From positions 3,658,001-3,722,000 of the forward strand of contig CM059622.1 in assembly GCA_030435675.1 (NCBI GenBank): a stretch of 64,000 nucleotides of DNA. The letters are read 5' to 3'. Under the pieces are notes generated by a model. The model did not search any database. It was not told the DNA's origin and was given only the letters and a program-made list of their open reading frames with translations. The DNA comes from Steinernema hermaphroditum (Eukaryota; Nematoda; Chromadorea; Rhabditida; Steinernematidae). Shown here in pieces: positions 21,673 through 34,023 of the stretch. Positions within the stretch are counted from its first letter, which is position 1. Each line of letters starts with the position of its first letter. Position numbers and translations under genes: made by a program.

Positions 21673-21962
21673 CGTAACGGCGTCGGTCACTTCTTCTCCA
21701 ACAACCGCTCGAGAGATAACAACCGTTCGCTAGTGAACGCCAGTCAGTGAGTGAAGGACTGCTCTCGGACATTCTGCGCTATGCTGTCTAGACAAATTAA
21801 TAAAAGGAGCTGTCTGGTTGGGTATACCACCAAAATGCACAAGGCGATGGGTACAGCACATAAGCATCAAAAGGCACAAGCCCCATATCACTCAAACACA
21901 CCAAAACAGAAGACAAATACATGATTTCATTGTAAGATAAAACTATGGAAAGACATGAGTAG

Positions 21963-24495
21963 TTAGTACCATTCGGGATTCAAATCATCACGCAGCTGAG
22001 GTTCGCGGCGTTGTGGTCCGGGTGGAGGCGTTGCCTGCTTATCTTCGGGATACAGCATGGTGTTCACGAGGTAGTACTTCTTGCGGACCGTACTAATCAA
22101 GCCATCACAAAGAATGCGCTTGTGCCGGTGCCTTTCGTTGCTGGGGCTTATGTAGATGGCGTCGCCCGGGTTGATGTCGGCGAAATACGGAACATTTTCC
22201 AGTTTATATCTGCGTGTCGCGATATCCAGCACGGCGCAGTACATGTGGGGTGCGACCGCTGCTTGGAACTCTTCTTTGCGAGTATATGCTCTTTCCAGGT
22301 TGGTGCACATGCGCATATCTTTTCCGTTCGTGACACTCGCGAATTGTAACTAAAAGAATCGTCGTTTTAGGGATGGTGGAACCGCAGCCTACCTCCGCAT
22401 CGTAGATCGCATCCATGAATATCCCAAATTCCTTGCAAAAATCCCTTCCCGACTCGGCCTGGATGTACTTGTGATACACCCTCAAGATGGTCGTCATTTC
22501 AGAGAACCCATCATTGAACTCGGACTTTGCAGATGGCTGAGGCCGCGAGCCTTGTGGGTACATCTCGGTGCTAGGCTTAGGAAGCCACAGGTTCGGAGCG
22601 TTGAGCAGCGCTTGGGCGGCAACGTAGGGTTCATAGTAGACGCTGTTGAACGTGGACAACATCATGCCAACGTAAGATCCGGCGTAAGTTGTGCACTGGC
22701 TGACGAACTAAAGCAAAAGGGTCAAGATAAGCAGCATGGACGTGATCCTACCAGATGCATGAGTTCCGCGTTGACTTCAAATTTGCCATATTCGTCAGGA
22801 GTCAAGAGCCCGATGCTGGCCAGCTCGCTGAGAGTGTCGAGCGTCATACCCTCGTGCTTTGTGACCATTTTTTCGCGAAGAATATCATTCGAGATCGTTG
22901 TCAGTTCCATCTTGTTGCAGAAATTTGCCGCCACAAGGCGTGCATCGACGAGGCTGCTCTGGCTCGGTGGATCGATAGGGAATTTCCTAAATTCAAGAAG
23001 TTAACCTCATGCGGTATTGATCCACGTACTCGAACTCTGCTTGAGTGTACAGACGGATAACTCGACCGGTGTTGAGTCGACCAACGCGGCCAGCACGATG
23101 GATCGCTTCGGCTTGACTGATCGGCTCCTCGTACAGCGTATCCAGCTCGTAGTAATTTCTCCCTCGGCGCACCAATCCGGTGTCGATGACGAAGTCGATA
23201 TCTTCGACGGTGATCGAGAGTTCGGCGATGTTGGAGCAGATGATCGTTTTCCCGACGCCTCTACCGAGAGCCTCGTCGCGGATTGGAGTGACCGTGGCAC
23301 GGAACACAACGTGGATTATCTGCCGCTCAGGTCTATGCTTGTAGAGGTGAATCAAACGACCTCTCAGCGCTTCGGCAACAGCCTAAACAGCACCACATGA
23401 GGCACCATGAACGATTTTATGAGACCTAACCAGTGACGACACAAAGATCATTATGCCAGCATCAGGGTGCGCCTTTCGAATTTGATCCACCTTGCGCTCT
23501 ACCCGATAAACGACGGGAAAATCTTCGTAGTCGTCTCCAGCGAAGGTCATATTCTCTGCAGAGAACTCAATATGGTTTGTGAAAGGAGGCTCGTATGGCA
23601 CTTTGCGGTAGTACGGCTCAATTCCATAGCTCGTGAAGAAGTCGGTGATGTTTTTGTAGACCTCACCGATCTGTTGAATAGTGGCGCTAAACAGTTTTAT
23701 AACGAATCCAGCAAGAGGTTTTACCAACCTGATAATGAACAGCTGGAATTCGTGTCCCTGGCCAACGCTGTGCAGCGTGCTGATGTAGTCGCGCGCCTTG
23801 GACAGCATAATTTCCATGTTCAGATTCATTTCATGGATTTCGTCAATGACCAGGAAGGACTTGAACACGCAGCGCTGATCTTCGAACACTCCGAACACCG
23901 CGCTGTGCAGATTTCTGTTCACGATCTTGCCGTCAGTGGCGAAGATGAGTCTTGCCTTCGCTCCACGTCTAAAGACAGCGTTTCACTTCTATCTCTTGCA
24001 CGACCGGAAGAACCTGCAGGCGCCTTTCACGTCGTCGGTACGTCGCGTGCATCGGAGAACCTCGAAATCGGCGCGGCCGCGGTGCTTCAGTTCCAGCGCG
24101 CGGGAGTACAACTTGTCGACGGCAACGATTCGCGGCTCCGAAATGACCACGTGCCCGTCATACTGCACGGCGAGATAAACCGGCAGAATTGAGGACTTTC
24201 CGGTACCCGGCTTTGCAGTTATGATGGCGACAGGATTGCTAGAGAAGACGATGTCGTCGATTTCGCGGAGGAATTCGTCTTCCTGACAGGCGAGCCGACC
24301 GGACCCTTCAGTTGTTGCGTATGTTTCTTCGTCTTCGGGACGTTCGGGGCGAGCGCCCCATCCTTCCTCACTTCCCGCGTCCTCTATGGCGGGTTCAGGA
24401 GCCCACCAACCTTCTGATCCACTTCCATTGACTGAGGAGTGGGCGGCCGATGCAGGACGGGCGCCCAGTCCCTCAACGCTCTGCAGCGAGGACAT
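21963..24495 (-). CDS. Divergent DEAH/RHA-type helicase, 755 aa
   Basis: Predicted NTP-dependent RNA helicase of the DEAH superfamily 2. Exons 24014-24495, 23729-23968, 23431-23686, 23030-23382, 22752-22986, 22393-22707 and 21963-22349; sum 2,268 nt in frame. The first 70 residues are Gly/Ser/Glu/Trp-rich. Motif I is GTGKS (97-101), motif II is DEIH (203-206) rather than DEAH, motif III is SAT (241-243), motif V is SNIAELSITVEDIDFVIDTG, and motif VI is HRAGRVGR (421-428) instead of QRAGRAGR. The winged-helix/ratchet and OB-fold regions follow (NVPYFADINPGD, then YLVNTMLYP). A segment normally present after motif VI (PEIxRTxLxxVVLQLKxLGI in relatives) is missing at the 43-bp intron 22987-23029. 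I cannot assign it to a specific DHX subfamily; it may be a nematode-specific paralogue. Confidence 0.85.
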
Positions 24496-24502
24496 GCTCT
24501 GA
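24496..24502 (-). promoter_or_regulatory. Splice-acceptor-like site directly before the helicase start codon
   Basis: On the minus strand CTTTCAG ends at 24499 and is followed by AGC then ATG (24495). The spacing fits spliced-leader trans-splicing and supports the chosen start over the in-frame codon 11 triplets upstream. Confidence 0.5.
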
Positions 24503-24898
24503 AAGGCAATAAGAACGTAGAACACCATACAAGATCTGACGAATTCGGAAAAAACAATCGGAGAACAACCGGGAAACAGGGTATCGTAAATTTTTCAAAA
24601 GCGTGCAGCGTTCTCCTAGCAGACTAGCAAGGAGAAAGTGTGCAGACACAGTGTCCACATTTACAACTAACAGAACCGTGCAGGAACCAAAACTTCCATT
24701 TTCATGAACAATCCAACGCACACAAACGCCCAACGCACTCCTGACAAGCAACTAAACAGAAACAATCGCAGCAGGACGCCCGACGAACAGCAAACGCCAG
24801 AGAGAACCAACACCAAACATAGCACAAAAGTCCATTTATGCAATCATGGTAGTACAATGACCGTGCGGGTTGATTTGAGGAGTGCTGGCGACGGAAGA

Positions 24899-25165
24899 CT
24901 ACTTCTTGTAGGCGTATGTCTTCTGGTATCCTTTGGCCTTCTGGTAGACAATCGGCTTCTTACCGGCCGCATTCTGAGCGCCGGCGCCGGCGGCATTCGG
25001 AGCAGAACCGGCGGCGGGAGCACCTCCTGGAGCCGGAGCAGAACCGGGAGCAGCCTTGGAGCCGCCGAAGTAGTCGTTGTCGTCGACATCGATGTCCAAT
25101 TCCGCGGGGCGAGGTTTACCAGTTCCGGCGGCGTCCAACGGCACGAAAGCGCTCTTGTCGACCAT
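24899..25165 (-). CDS. Small Ala/Pro/Gly-rich protein, 88 aa, unrecognised
   Basis: A single-exon frame starting at the ATG at 25165 (context AGCAATGG) and ending at 24899. The N-terminal third is acidic (LDIDVDDNDYFGG), the middle is low-complexity Ala/Pro/Gly, and the end is a basic Tyr/Lys-rich tail with a QKAKGYQKTYAYKK motif. There is no signal peptide or membrane segment. Strong codon-position GC bias and the biased, structured composition favour a real gene over chance. The frame stays open 57 codons further upstream but that part looks like untranslated sequence. Function unknown; I do not recognise a family. Confidence 0.6.
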   Translation of the reverse strand: MVDKSAFVPLDAAGTGKPRPAELDIDVDDNDYFGGSKAAPGSAPAPGGAPAAGSAPNAAGAGAQNAAGKKPIVYQKAKGYQKTYAYKK

Positions 25166-25339
25166 TGCTCTTGCTGGAGTGCGTTGCGGGAGGCAGGGGT
25201 GGAGAGGGACTTCCGCGGGGAACGACCGATCCGATTGACAACGTCGCCGAAGCTGGAAGTCGCGGAAATGGCCCCTTTCGGCTCCTTTTAAACTCTTTTG
25301 CAGCGGTCTAGACCGGTTTCTCGAGTCTAGACGCACCCG

Positions 25340-26090
25340 GGGCGCTTCTGCACGTAATTGGGCGTTCGCGATGGGAGTTGACGAGCGCCGTAGAGAGTAC
25401 GGTATCGAGTTGTCGATGGAACACTGTAATTGCTTGCTACCGTAACCGATTGTAAATCGATAAATTCGTGAAGGTGGCTACAGCGTGATCGTAAAAGGAG
25501 TTTTGATTGTGTGGGTGGCCGAACCAATCATCTTCTTCTTGATGCTTCATATGTGTGGTATTCAGCACTCGGTGAAGGATACTGTATAAATGTCATCTGA
25601 AATCGCTCCTCCTTCCATCATGACATGTAGCGCCCCGAACAAACGATTTCATAAAAATTTTTACTATATTTCACATGTTTGGCTAGAATCGAGAATATGT
25701 CAGTCAGATGGTGGTGTTTGCAAGGATGACAAGATGAGTTGACTTGGACGTATGTACAAACCCCGGACAATAATGATCGTTGTGGTGGAGCGCGAGAGGG
25801 GAGAGGGAAGCTGCCCAGAGGTATGCGGTGCTCAGTGCGAAGCTGCTTGAGTTTTTTTTTTTTGAGATTGATGAGCACGGGAAATTATGCGAGAGGGAAC
25901 AATTGGTCGTGGGACTTGAGAAGACGGAGCTGGAATGAGCGACAACGGTGATAGAAAATCTGTGGGCGATACTTCGGTCGGTTGATATTTACAGCGGAAA
26001 GGAGGAGAAGTGAAAGTTGCGAAAGGAAAGAGACTAAGAAGGGAAGTACCAGTAGAGCGGGAAGAGAGAAAAGGGAAATGTACAGGAGGA
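25340..26090. other. Intergenic, nothing recognised
   Basis: Lies between the 88-aa gene and the 3' end of the TULP4-type gene. No coding frame or repeat was supported; it should hold the TULP4-type 3' UTR and the promoter of the small gene. Confidence 0.5.
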
Positions 26091-26098
26091 CACCGGAA

Positions 26099-29000
26099 CT
26101 ACTTGAGCCGTTGGGTGATGCTGGCGAGGGCGATGGCGAACGCCTGGGCCGCCGAGAAGGGCGCGCAGAAGTCGAGCGTGTAGCAGCCGTTCTCGATGCG
26201 ACCGAATTGCATCACTTGGCGGTCGTTGAACTCGATCTGGAAGTTTTTCGCCGATTCTTGGGTGACGCGGCCGCCGAAGTCGAGCTGAAATTTGAGGAGA
26301 TGAGACGTGCTTTTATGATATGTTAGGCCCTAATTGGTGATACTTGAAGTGTCACATATCCCCCGAGCTCGACCCCGATTCTCACCTGGTAGACCTGGTT
26401 CTGCTCGTTCCAGAACGGTGTCTTGTTCTTCATCGTCAACATCTGCCTCTCGCTCTCCTGCCTCGCCAACTCGGCCAGCTTGTCCACCGTCCCGTGCTCG
26501 CCTATCATCGTCTTGATGCGCTCGGCGCGCTGCCGGAGGTCGGTACGCACCTCCTCGATGGCGTCGCTGTTCTCCAGCTGCGCTTCCATCTTGTAGATCG
26601 CGTCGGCGATGTCGCGCATCTGAGCGCGCCACATGTCCGCCGAGCCGGAGGTTTCGCCTGCGGAGCCTGGACGACGGACCTGTGTGGAAGCGGTCACCGG
26701 TTCGGGTGTTGAGGGGGACGAAGACGATGGCTGTGGGAGCTGAAAGGGGGTTGGTCATTCGAGAGTCTGTCACAAATCTGGCTTACCGAATCGGCCATCA
26801 TCTCAGCAATCAACGGGAGATCTTTCTCTTCGGCGGGAGTCTGCCTCCTATGTGGAATCAGCGACGCCGCCAGCTTCCTCAGCCTGCCCAGCGCACTCAT
26901 CAGCCTCGTCTTGCTCGCGACGCTTCGACTCTTCAGAGCTAAACTCTGCTGTTCAGGCTGGGCCGCCCTTCCCTTCGGCGACGCACTTCTCTGCGCCAGA
27001 GTCCTCGGCACAGGCAGAAGCGTCTTCTTGTCGGTCGTTCTGGGCGACTCGGTTTCGGGCTCTTCGGCGTCGTCGATGTACTCCAGCTTGTCCAGCTCGC
27101 TCAACCACGAGTCTCTGGAGCCCGCCGCTGGAGGCTCCTTCGTGGAGCTCGTGACGGCGGCCTTCTCGACGACGTCGGCGAACTCTTTCATTTGTTCGAT
27201 GTGGCGATTCACTGCTTGGCGGAGATCGGTGTACTCGTTGACGACGTCGTCCACGTAGGCGCTCTCGTCTGGTGTCAGTTCTTCTTCAGCTGGAAAGAGG
27301 GTGTGTAAGTCAAAGGCAGAATGATCTCCAATTGATCTATGCTATAAACTTGCTATGAAACCGTACCTAGTTGAGATTCCTCCTCTGGAGGATGAACATT
27401 CCTGGCGTTGGCCACATCGGCGGGCGCCACGGCGGCAACTCTGTCTTCTCCCATGCGTTCTTCTGGAACCGTCTGAATCGCCTGTTCCTTCGGCGTAGGA
27501 CCCTTGTAAGAGGAGCAGACCTCCTCCTGTTCAGTCATGTCCAGCAGGTTCACCGTCATCTGCCTGGGCTGCAGGTGAAGTACCGACGTCTTGTAGGAGA
27601 CGTAGGCCATCTGCCTGGGCAGCTCGAGATCCTTTGTCGACTCCGAAATCACCGAAGACACCTTGAATCTTGTGCAGAAGGGGTTCGACGAGACCTGCAC
27701 GAGGCCCTTTCTTCTCTTCAGGGACAAAAGGGGTCCCGAGTGGAGAGCGGGACCGTTCCTCGAAGTCAACTGTCGCTGGACCATCTTTCGCAGCCTTCGC
27801 TTGCTTCTTCTCCAGAAGGTGTTCCGACTGGGCGTCTCTGAGGCGACGGCCTGGTTCGGTTCGATATCTTCCACCTGGGCAGTCGGTCCATTGCGGGTCC
27901 TGGCGGGAAGCCCCGTCTTCTTGGCCTCCTCTTCGGCGTCGTAGAGGGTGATTAGGAAGTGTGGAACGATCTTGTTGGTCTGGTGGCCGACGAGAAGGGG
28001 CACCAGGCCGCCCATGTGCTCGACGCACATGAGGTACTTGTGGGGCTCCTTATGCGGCTTGATCGTACAGTACCACCTGTGTTCTGTCGGCTCGCACACC
28101 GCCTTTGCCACGTCTTCGGGCAATGGAATGCGGCACTGAAAGTGGAGGTGTTGGAATACGGTAACCATGGTCTTTGGACTCACAGCGACAATGTTATGAG
28201 TGTAGTCCTCCATGAAAGTTTTCAGATTCCTTGGCAGTGGCAGTTCCGTTATCACGTCCATTGAGCATCCGGCTTGATTCCATAGATTGAATGACACCTA
28301 AGGATACACTCGGTTCACTTCCATTCGGGAAGGAGTCATTCATACCAGTCGATGAAGGGTGGGCACACCCGGGATCACCCTCCCCACGGTCACGACGCCC
28401 TTCGCCGCGGCGATGACACTATGGTCTCCGTGCATCCAGGTGAACGCCGAGATGTCCGGCTTGTAGGGTGTGGTGCGCTCCTCGTTCTTCTTCGATGGCG
28501 GAGGCGGCATGTAGGGCACGGGGATCTTGCAGCGATAGATGAACTCGCCCTTGTGCGTCAGAATGTACAGATTGCGCGATTTGCAAACGACGGCGAGGAG
28601 CGTGCCCGACGCGTTCCACTGGATGAGATGCACCGGTTTAGGCGACTTCCACATCACCTTTTCCACCTGCACATTCTAAAGCGGTCTTATCCGGGTGCCT
28701 TTGAGGAGTGAGTCTTACGAGAGCGGAGTTGTCACTCCACAGGGCGACGATGTTGTCGGTGTCGAGTTTCGCTTCGCCGGCCAGCGCCGCGATCGTCCAC
28801 TTCCCGTCTTCGCGCTTCGGCGACGCAACCATCTGGCGCATTTCGATGCCTTCGAAGATCGTCCGTTCGTAAAGAGGGGTGCCCTGGTCGTTGAGGTGGA
28901 TTACGGTACCGTCGGCGCATCCGATAAGGGTGCCTCGCCCGTCGGGGTGCCAGCAACCGCATCGGATTTCGTTCGTGAATGGATGGGACCACACGCGTTG

Positions 29001-30717
29001 TCCGCTGGCTGAGCCGATGAGCACGAAGTTGTCTTCGTAGCAAATCAGAGCCGCTGTACCCGTTGCGTTCCATACTACGTCTCGGACCTGGAAACGGGGA
29101 TTTAGGTGTGGTCCATCAGAGGCAAATCTCTTTTCAAAGAAATGACCACCCCAAGATGATGCATATTCAGCTAAACATCATCTGCCTCGAGTTGCGATTC
29201 ACAATTTTTGGCGACGAATTTCGCCTTTTCTTAGCCTCATTCTCGTCCCATGTGATGAGCTATTTGTCCTTTTTTGTCCCCAAAGAACCCATACAACGCC
29301 TCCGCTACATTTCTAAGCGAACATTTCATGCATATTAATGCTCGCCGCATCCTCCAGACCTGTCTTGCAAAGTACACCCTGAATAATTACTTCCCCTTTC
29401 CTGTGTCGCTCTAATCCATTTTTAATTCACCCTAACTTGTCACGATCCGGTTTTTGTTCGTTTCGTTTCAAGCATGAGCCGCAGATACGGTAGCTTGTGT
29501 TATGCCGAACTCTATACGATCCCTCACAATCCAGCTCAATGGAGCGCATACAGAGAAGTTGTTGACGGCGCTGGCGTTTCCGTCAAAACAAGCGGCTAAT
29601 CCGCTTACCGTCGTCACGACAACGCTCACGTAACGGCAACACCTACCTTGACTCCCCTGTCGTTGACCAGCTCCACCGACCACCGCTCGTCACCGGGGCT
29701 CCACACGTAGATCGTGCCGTTCACGTCACAGGACGCCAGTTTCCCCAGCGACTGGTTCCACACCACTTTCGACACGGAGCAGTGATGTGCGCGCACGTTG
29801 AAGTTTATTCTGAAAGGAGCGGAAGGATTAGGAAAAGGGCAAAGAATGATGACATCTTGGGTGGGGAAAGGACTTCGAGAAGAGTCAGAAATGGGGAGTA
29901 CTTCGAACCCACTCTGATTCAAAGCTATCTTATGGGTGCTCGTTTGGTTCGCCAATTCGGCAAGGAAACATCAAAGGAACGCTTCTTGGTGAGACTCTCA
30001 AACTTGGGTACTTGAGCCTTTTAAACACAATCATCTGCAGGCTTTAGATCTGACTGATCCGGCCAATCATATTGAAGCACAGCACAGAATCACAAGCATA
30101 AAAGCACAGCATCTCGCCCCTTTCAGTCACCCCAATTTCTCGACTTCTTTTCGACCACAAGTACACAACTTCTGTTTCGTGTTGTTCCCACATAAAACAG
30201 CGATCCACTTCCCGACCGAATTGCCCTTTCCATGTCAACTACTCGTTCTCACACAACTCCAAAATTGACCCTAATTGCAGCAGTCGTTCCCATGGCTGCG
30301 AAGTCAACCTCCCGGAACCGAAAAAAAAACTACCGTATTCGCATGATAATCGACAAAATGGTTAACGTTAAAGTAGATTAATTGGATTTAAAACAGAACT
30401 ATTCATCTGGATACTGTAGAATTTGCATGTTTTCCGGTTCACTTTATGGCCTTGGATAACTCATGTCACGACTATCGAAAACAAACATACCTCCGTTTCT
30501 TATCGCATGGCCGAAGGTCAGTGTAGGTGATGCCGACGACGCCGGACTCGGAGCCGGCGCTCAGATAGCCTCCCGTGCAGCAACTCTTCGTGTGCGAGTC
30601 GTCAGATGAAGTGCTTGAGGCGGTGGATGGGTGCCAGGGCATCCAGTCGAGACAGGTGATGCCCGGCTCCACCGGCGATCCTGCTAGCAGTCTTTGGTTC
30701 TGCCATTGGATCTTCAT
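26099..30717 (-). CDS. tub-2: Tubby-like protein 4 (WD40 repeats plus C-terminal tubby domain), 1,004 aa
   Basis: TULP4/TUSP-type protein. Exons 30491-30717, 29647-29809, 28719-29087, 28346-28675, 28184-28297, 27367-28135, 26787-27289, 26386-26739 and 26099-26284 add to 3,015 nt with consistent phases. Residues about 20-340 are WD40-like: ESGVVGITYTD, RRINFNVRAHHCS, VWSPGDERWSVELVNDRGVK, FVLIGSASGQRVWS. A TULP4-specific middle section follows (MGGLVPLLVGHQTNKIVPHF; SYKTSVLHLQPRQMTVNLLD). The tubby signature closes the protein: KTPFWNEQNQVYQLDFGGRV, TQESAKNFQIEFNDRQVMQF, then a DFCAPFSAAQAFAIALAS segment and TQRLK at the very end. TULP4 proteins also carry a SOCS box; the corresponding part is around residues 365-420 but weak. 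The start ATG lies 8 bases after a TTTCAG acceptor, so an upstream noncoding exon or trans-splicing is likely. The C. elegans counterpart is tub-2. Confidence 0.93.
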
Positions 30718-30725
30718 GGCAAACC

Positions 30726-31930
30726 CTGAAAGGAAAGCTACGTTTAGGACTGGATGCTGATGTGGTCCCGACACGAAATCGCGCTGAATATGTGGGAGAA
30801 TACACAGACAGATTATCTCGACAATCTATGTAGACATTATAGAATAGACATCAATAGACAAGGTCTAGACGGAGAGAAAATCCTCTTGGATGGAGAGAAA
30901 CATCTCGCATCTCGACGTTATGACGTCTAAAATGAGTAATTTCACAAATCCTGGATAATCGCAAAGTATCGTAATCCATTAGGAAATCAAAAATCACCAT
31001 AGCGACGTGAGATCCCCTAAAGGTCAACGTGCAGAATACCAAATTATGTAGAGCCCTGAAAAGGTCGCTACAATTATTATGATTGTACTCGGCTGTCCGA
31101 AAACATGCGACTCTATGAAATGAAATTATGTGACTAATGATGATAATAGGTTCGCTGAGAGGAGAATGTGTGAAAAGCTAGAGGAATCAGTCATTTTGAC
31201 CGATTGTTTGCCTCGGAAAAGAAACCAAAGAATGGGCACATGACTCGAAAACAGAACCTCACGATTTGGGATATACTTTGATCGAACCCTGTGGTGAAGG
31301 TATGCCCAAAATTTGAACTTTTGCGTGTGTAACAGGTGCAGGGCTAGCTAGAGAGCATGTGTTTCCAGGCTGTACTTCCAGATGAAGTGGTGATGTCAGA
31401 GGGAAAGTCATTGATTTTTAAAGATTTCGGACTCAATTTGGTGTAAGTTAGGTAATTACGGGCCAGCTGAAGCACCTAAAACATGATCTTGAAGCTAATA
31501 CAACGTGACAACATTCGTCAAGAAACCCTCAGTTCAAGAGTCAGAAGGTCAATCGATTAAGCAGATCAAGTAGGTCGATAAGAAGATTAGGAGATTAGTA
31601 TAGTGATGATAACAAATTGAAACAAAAACATGAAATTGAGGGTATCCATTGAGTCTTACGATGAATAGCAATTAGAATATGCAGATTCACGATCGAAGTT
31701 CACAAATGATATTTCAGATGTGGCTGTTTGTTTCATTGACCCTTTTGAGTTTCAACGAAAAATGATCCCAAAACCGGTCCATCTTCATGCAGTCCATCGA
31801 AATTCGCCCCCTCGCGAGTTCCACAGTTCCACGTCAATCATCACAAATCATCTGTTTTCCGTTATAATTCGAGGTTTTCCAAATTTGAGGACCTTCTTCA
31901 TAGGCATAAAAAATGGAGAAAAACACTGAA
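30726..31930. other. Upstream of TULP4-type gene, no coding sequence recognised
   Basis: The acceptor TTTCAG at 30726 (minus strand) implies 5' exon(s) or trans-splicing, but no further coding block was found. The sequence is AT-rich and unstructured. Confidence 0.45.
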
Positions 31931-31939
31931 ACAGCCAAA

Positions 31940-32400
31940 ACACGCCACACACCCATAGAGACAATTCATCAGCCACCCAGAACCCGGCAGCGCAGTTCAC
32001 GGGCACAAATAAGAACGCGCAGTAAATCAGCGCTGACAGGTGCGAGGTTTCCGGCTCAAAGACCATCGGCGTCGGGCGGCGGCGTGCGTGTGCTACTGGA
32101 GATCGTCGCAGATCGATCGATCCGCGCTGTCACCGCCCGGTCGCCCCGAAACTCGTTTCGCCTTCTTCTCCCTTCTCGACCACCGCAGCACTTCATCTCG
32201 ACGGGCTATTTCGGTCCCGACGCGACGGACTCCCAGCGCAGAATGTACCAAAAACAGCTTGGCGCTTCCGTTGAGAAGACTAAAGATCTGCGCTCCATTC
32301 AGGTTTTCGGCGTAACGCCGTCGGATTGTTATCATGAGCGCCAACGCGAGAAAACAGTGCTGCCGTCCGGGGTTAGGCGTGCACTTTGACCGGTTTTGTT
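31940..32400. other. GC-rich island 1 in the gene desert
   Basis: Clearly more GC-rich than its surroundings, with several CGATCGATCG-type stretches. Open frames exist on both strands but show no domain and no splice context. A distal promoter or 5' exon of the TULP4-type gene is possible. Confidence 0.35.
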
Positions 32401-34023
32401 TTCGGATCCGTGGCGTTTCCGACGGATTCTCACGCAGCTCTGAATGGACAAGTTTACAAATGGTGGTGCTGTTTAAAAATACGTAATTTGATCGATTAAG
32501 GGGTGATGGGAACCGACCTTAGAACGATGATGGCGGACCTCTTGGTGATCCTTGAACAGATCGGAAATGGGGAATACCCCTAAAATAACACACAAAAAGG
32601 AAAAGATTCATACATAAACTACCCTATTGGGGTCCAAACTATCCGCACCTCCAAAAATCCAGGCCTACATGTAGCGCTTCTTGGCCTCTAGGCCACCTCT
32701 ACCTCATCGACACTTTTGGGATCTTCTGCCTCATCGCAAAACACACAAAAAGACGACTGCACGCTTCCGTTCGGCGTGTTCACATGGCCTGCCCCATTGA
32801 AATCAAATTTGTGTTTATTACAACAAAAGACTAATTTGCCCCCATTGGGTCTCGAATGGAACCCACCCTTTTGGTGTAATTTAATTAATTGGCTCCGGCT
32901 GTTCGGCCAAAAAGAATCGATTTTTATTTATTTGGGAGAGCAATTCTGGGATTTCGAGGTCCCGACACGAAAAATGCTCGCAGCTAATTAAATTAAATTG
33001 AGCTCTGCCTTAGAATTGGCCTAATTGGGCATGCCTGAGATTCTGAGGACATACGACAGCATGCGACATTTCAACAATGAATGCGCTGATATGAACATGT
33101 GACATTTGAAGGCGTTTGCATTCTGCGCCTTCGCGAATAGCTGACCTATTACGTAAGCGGCGCTCTTCTCAGAAAAATCGCTGAAACGAAGGCAAATTGC
33201 TTTCCGCGCGTACGATTTTCTGAACGTTCCGCTTGAATTGCTGCGCAGTTCGCTACATTTTGAGGACGGGGCATTTGGAAAGGACATGGCCGACATCCCT
33301 GAAGGTGAACGCTTCTGGGAGATCTAGTCACTTCCCATCCAGGAAGTCATTATGAGTCACAATCGCTTAAAGTGACTTAGAGAGATGATCATAGGATTAT
33401 CGAACAGACATCTTCTTCTTAATGGCTGTTTTCGTAAGTGTCTCTCTCCCTAAGGATCATACCTAAAGAGGCGAGAGTCTTTGTCTTGATTTTCTATTCC
33501 AAAAGGTGACAAAAAACGCATCCTAACAAAGAAGTACGTTTAAAAAAAATCGATGGTTCCTTGGTGTCCACCGTTAACAATGAATTTCACGCTAGGGTGG
33601 CATCGGCCCCATTTCCTTGAGCCTTTGGAAGTGGCTGGAAAAGGGGACTCACCGAAATTGGTATGCAAAATAGCCATTCGGTGGTTGGCTTCTGAAATAC
33701 TGTTGATCGCCTCAGTTTGCCAAAGCAAGAAAGTAGTTTAGAGTCTTAGAGTTGAGGCACCCTTTGAGGTCTTTTGGTCTCTTCATTTATGATTAACCAT
33801 TATTTTATAGCTGTCAGTGTTTTAGGTAATACTCCGTAAGGGAACTACTGAAAGTGAAATGCGCGTGGAGTGGAGTGGATCGAGGTTGGACTCGAATACA
33901 CACAAACGCGCCTGCCTCAGCCCAATCGACACGTATCGCTTCAAGTGGTTCCCATGTCAGCTTGATTAGAATTACACTTTTCTTTCATTCCATCTGAGGT
34001 CTTTTTTTAAACTCACATTCTAC
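32401..34023. other. Gene desert, nothing recognised
   Basis: AT-rich with many TAATTA motifs around 32876-32995. No coding, RNA or repeat feature could be supported. Confidence 0.45.

Noticed and set aside
22987..23030. A 19-nt intron (GTTAAC...TTTAG) in the helicase that would also restore frame
   Set aside because: Too short to splice; a 43-bp intron with a strong GTACGT donor in the same phase is preferred.
23467..24192. A 241-codon plus-strand frame antisense to the helicase
   Set aside because: It is the mirror frame of well-supported helicase exons.
30000..30025. Minus-strand match to the nematode SL1 leader core (TACCCAAGTTTGAG)
   Set aside because: The 14-base match is followed by AGTCTC, not the GT splice donor needed in an SL RNA gene, and I saw no Sm-binding site or stem-loops. 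Probably chance.
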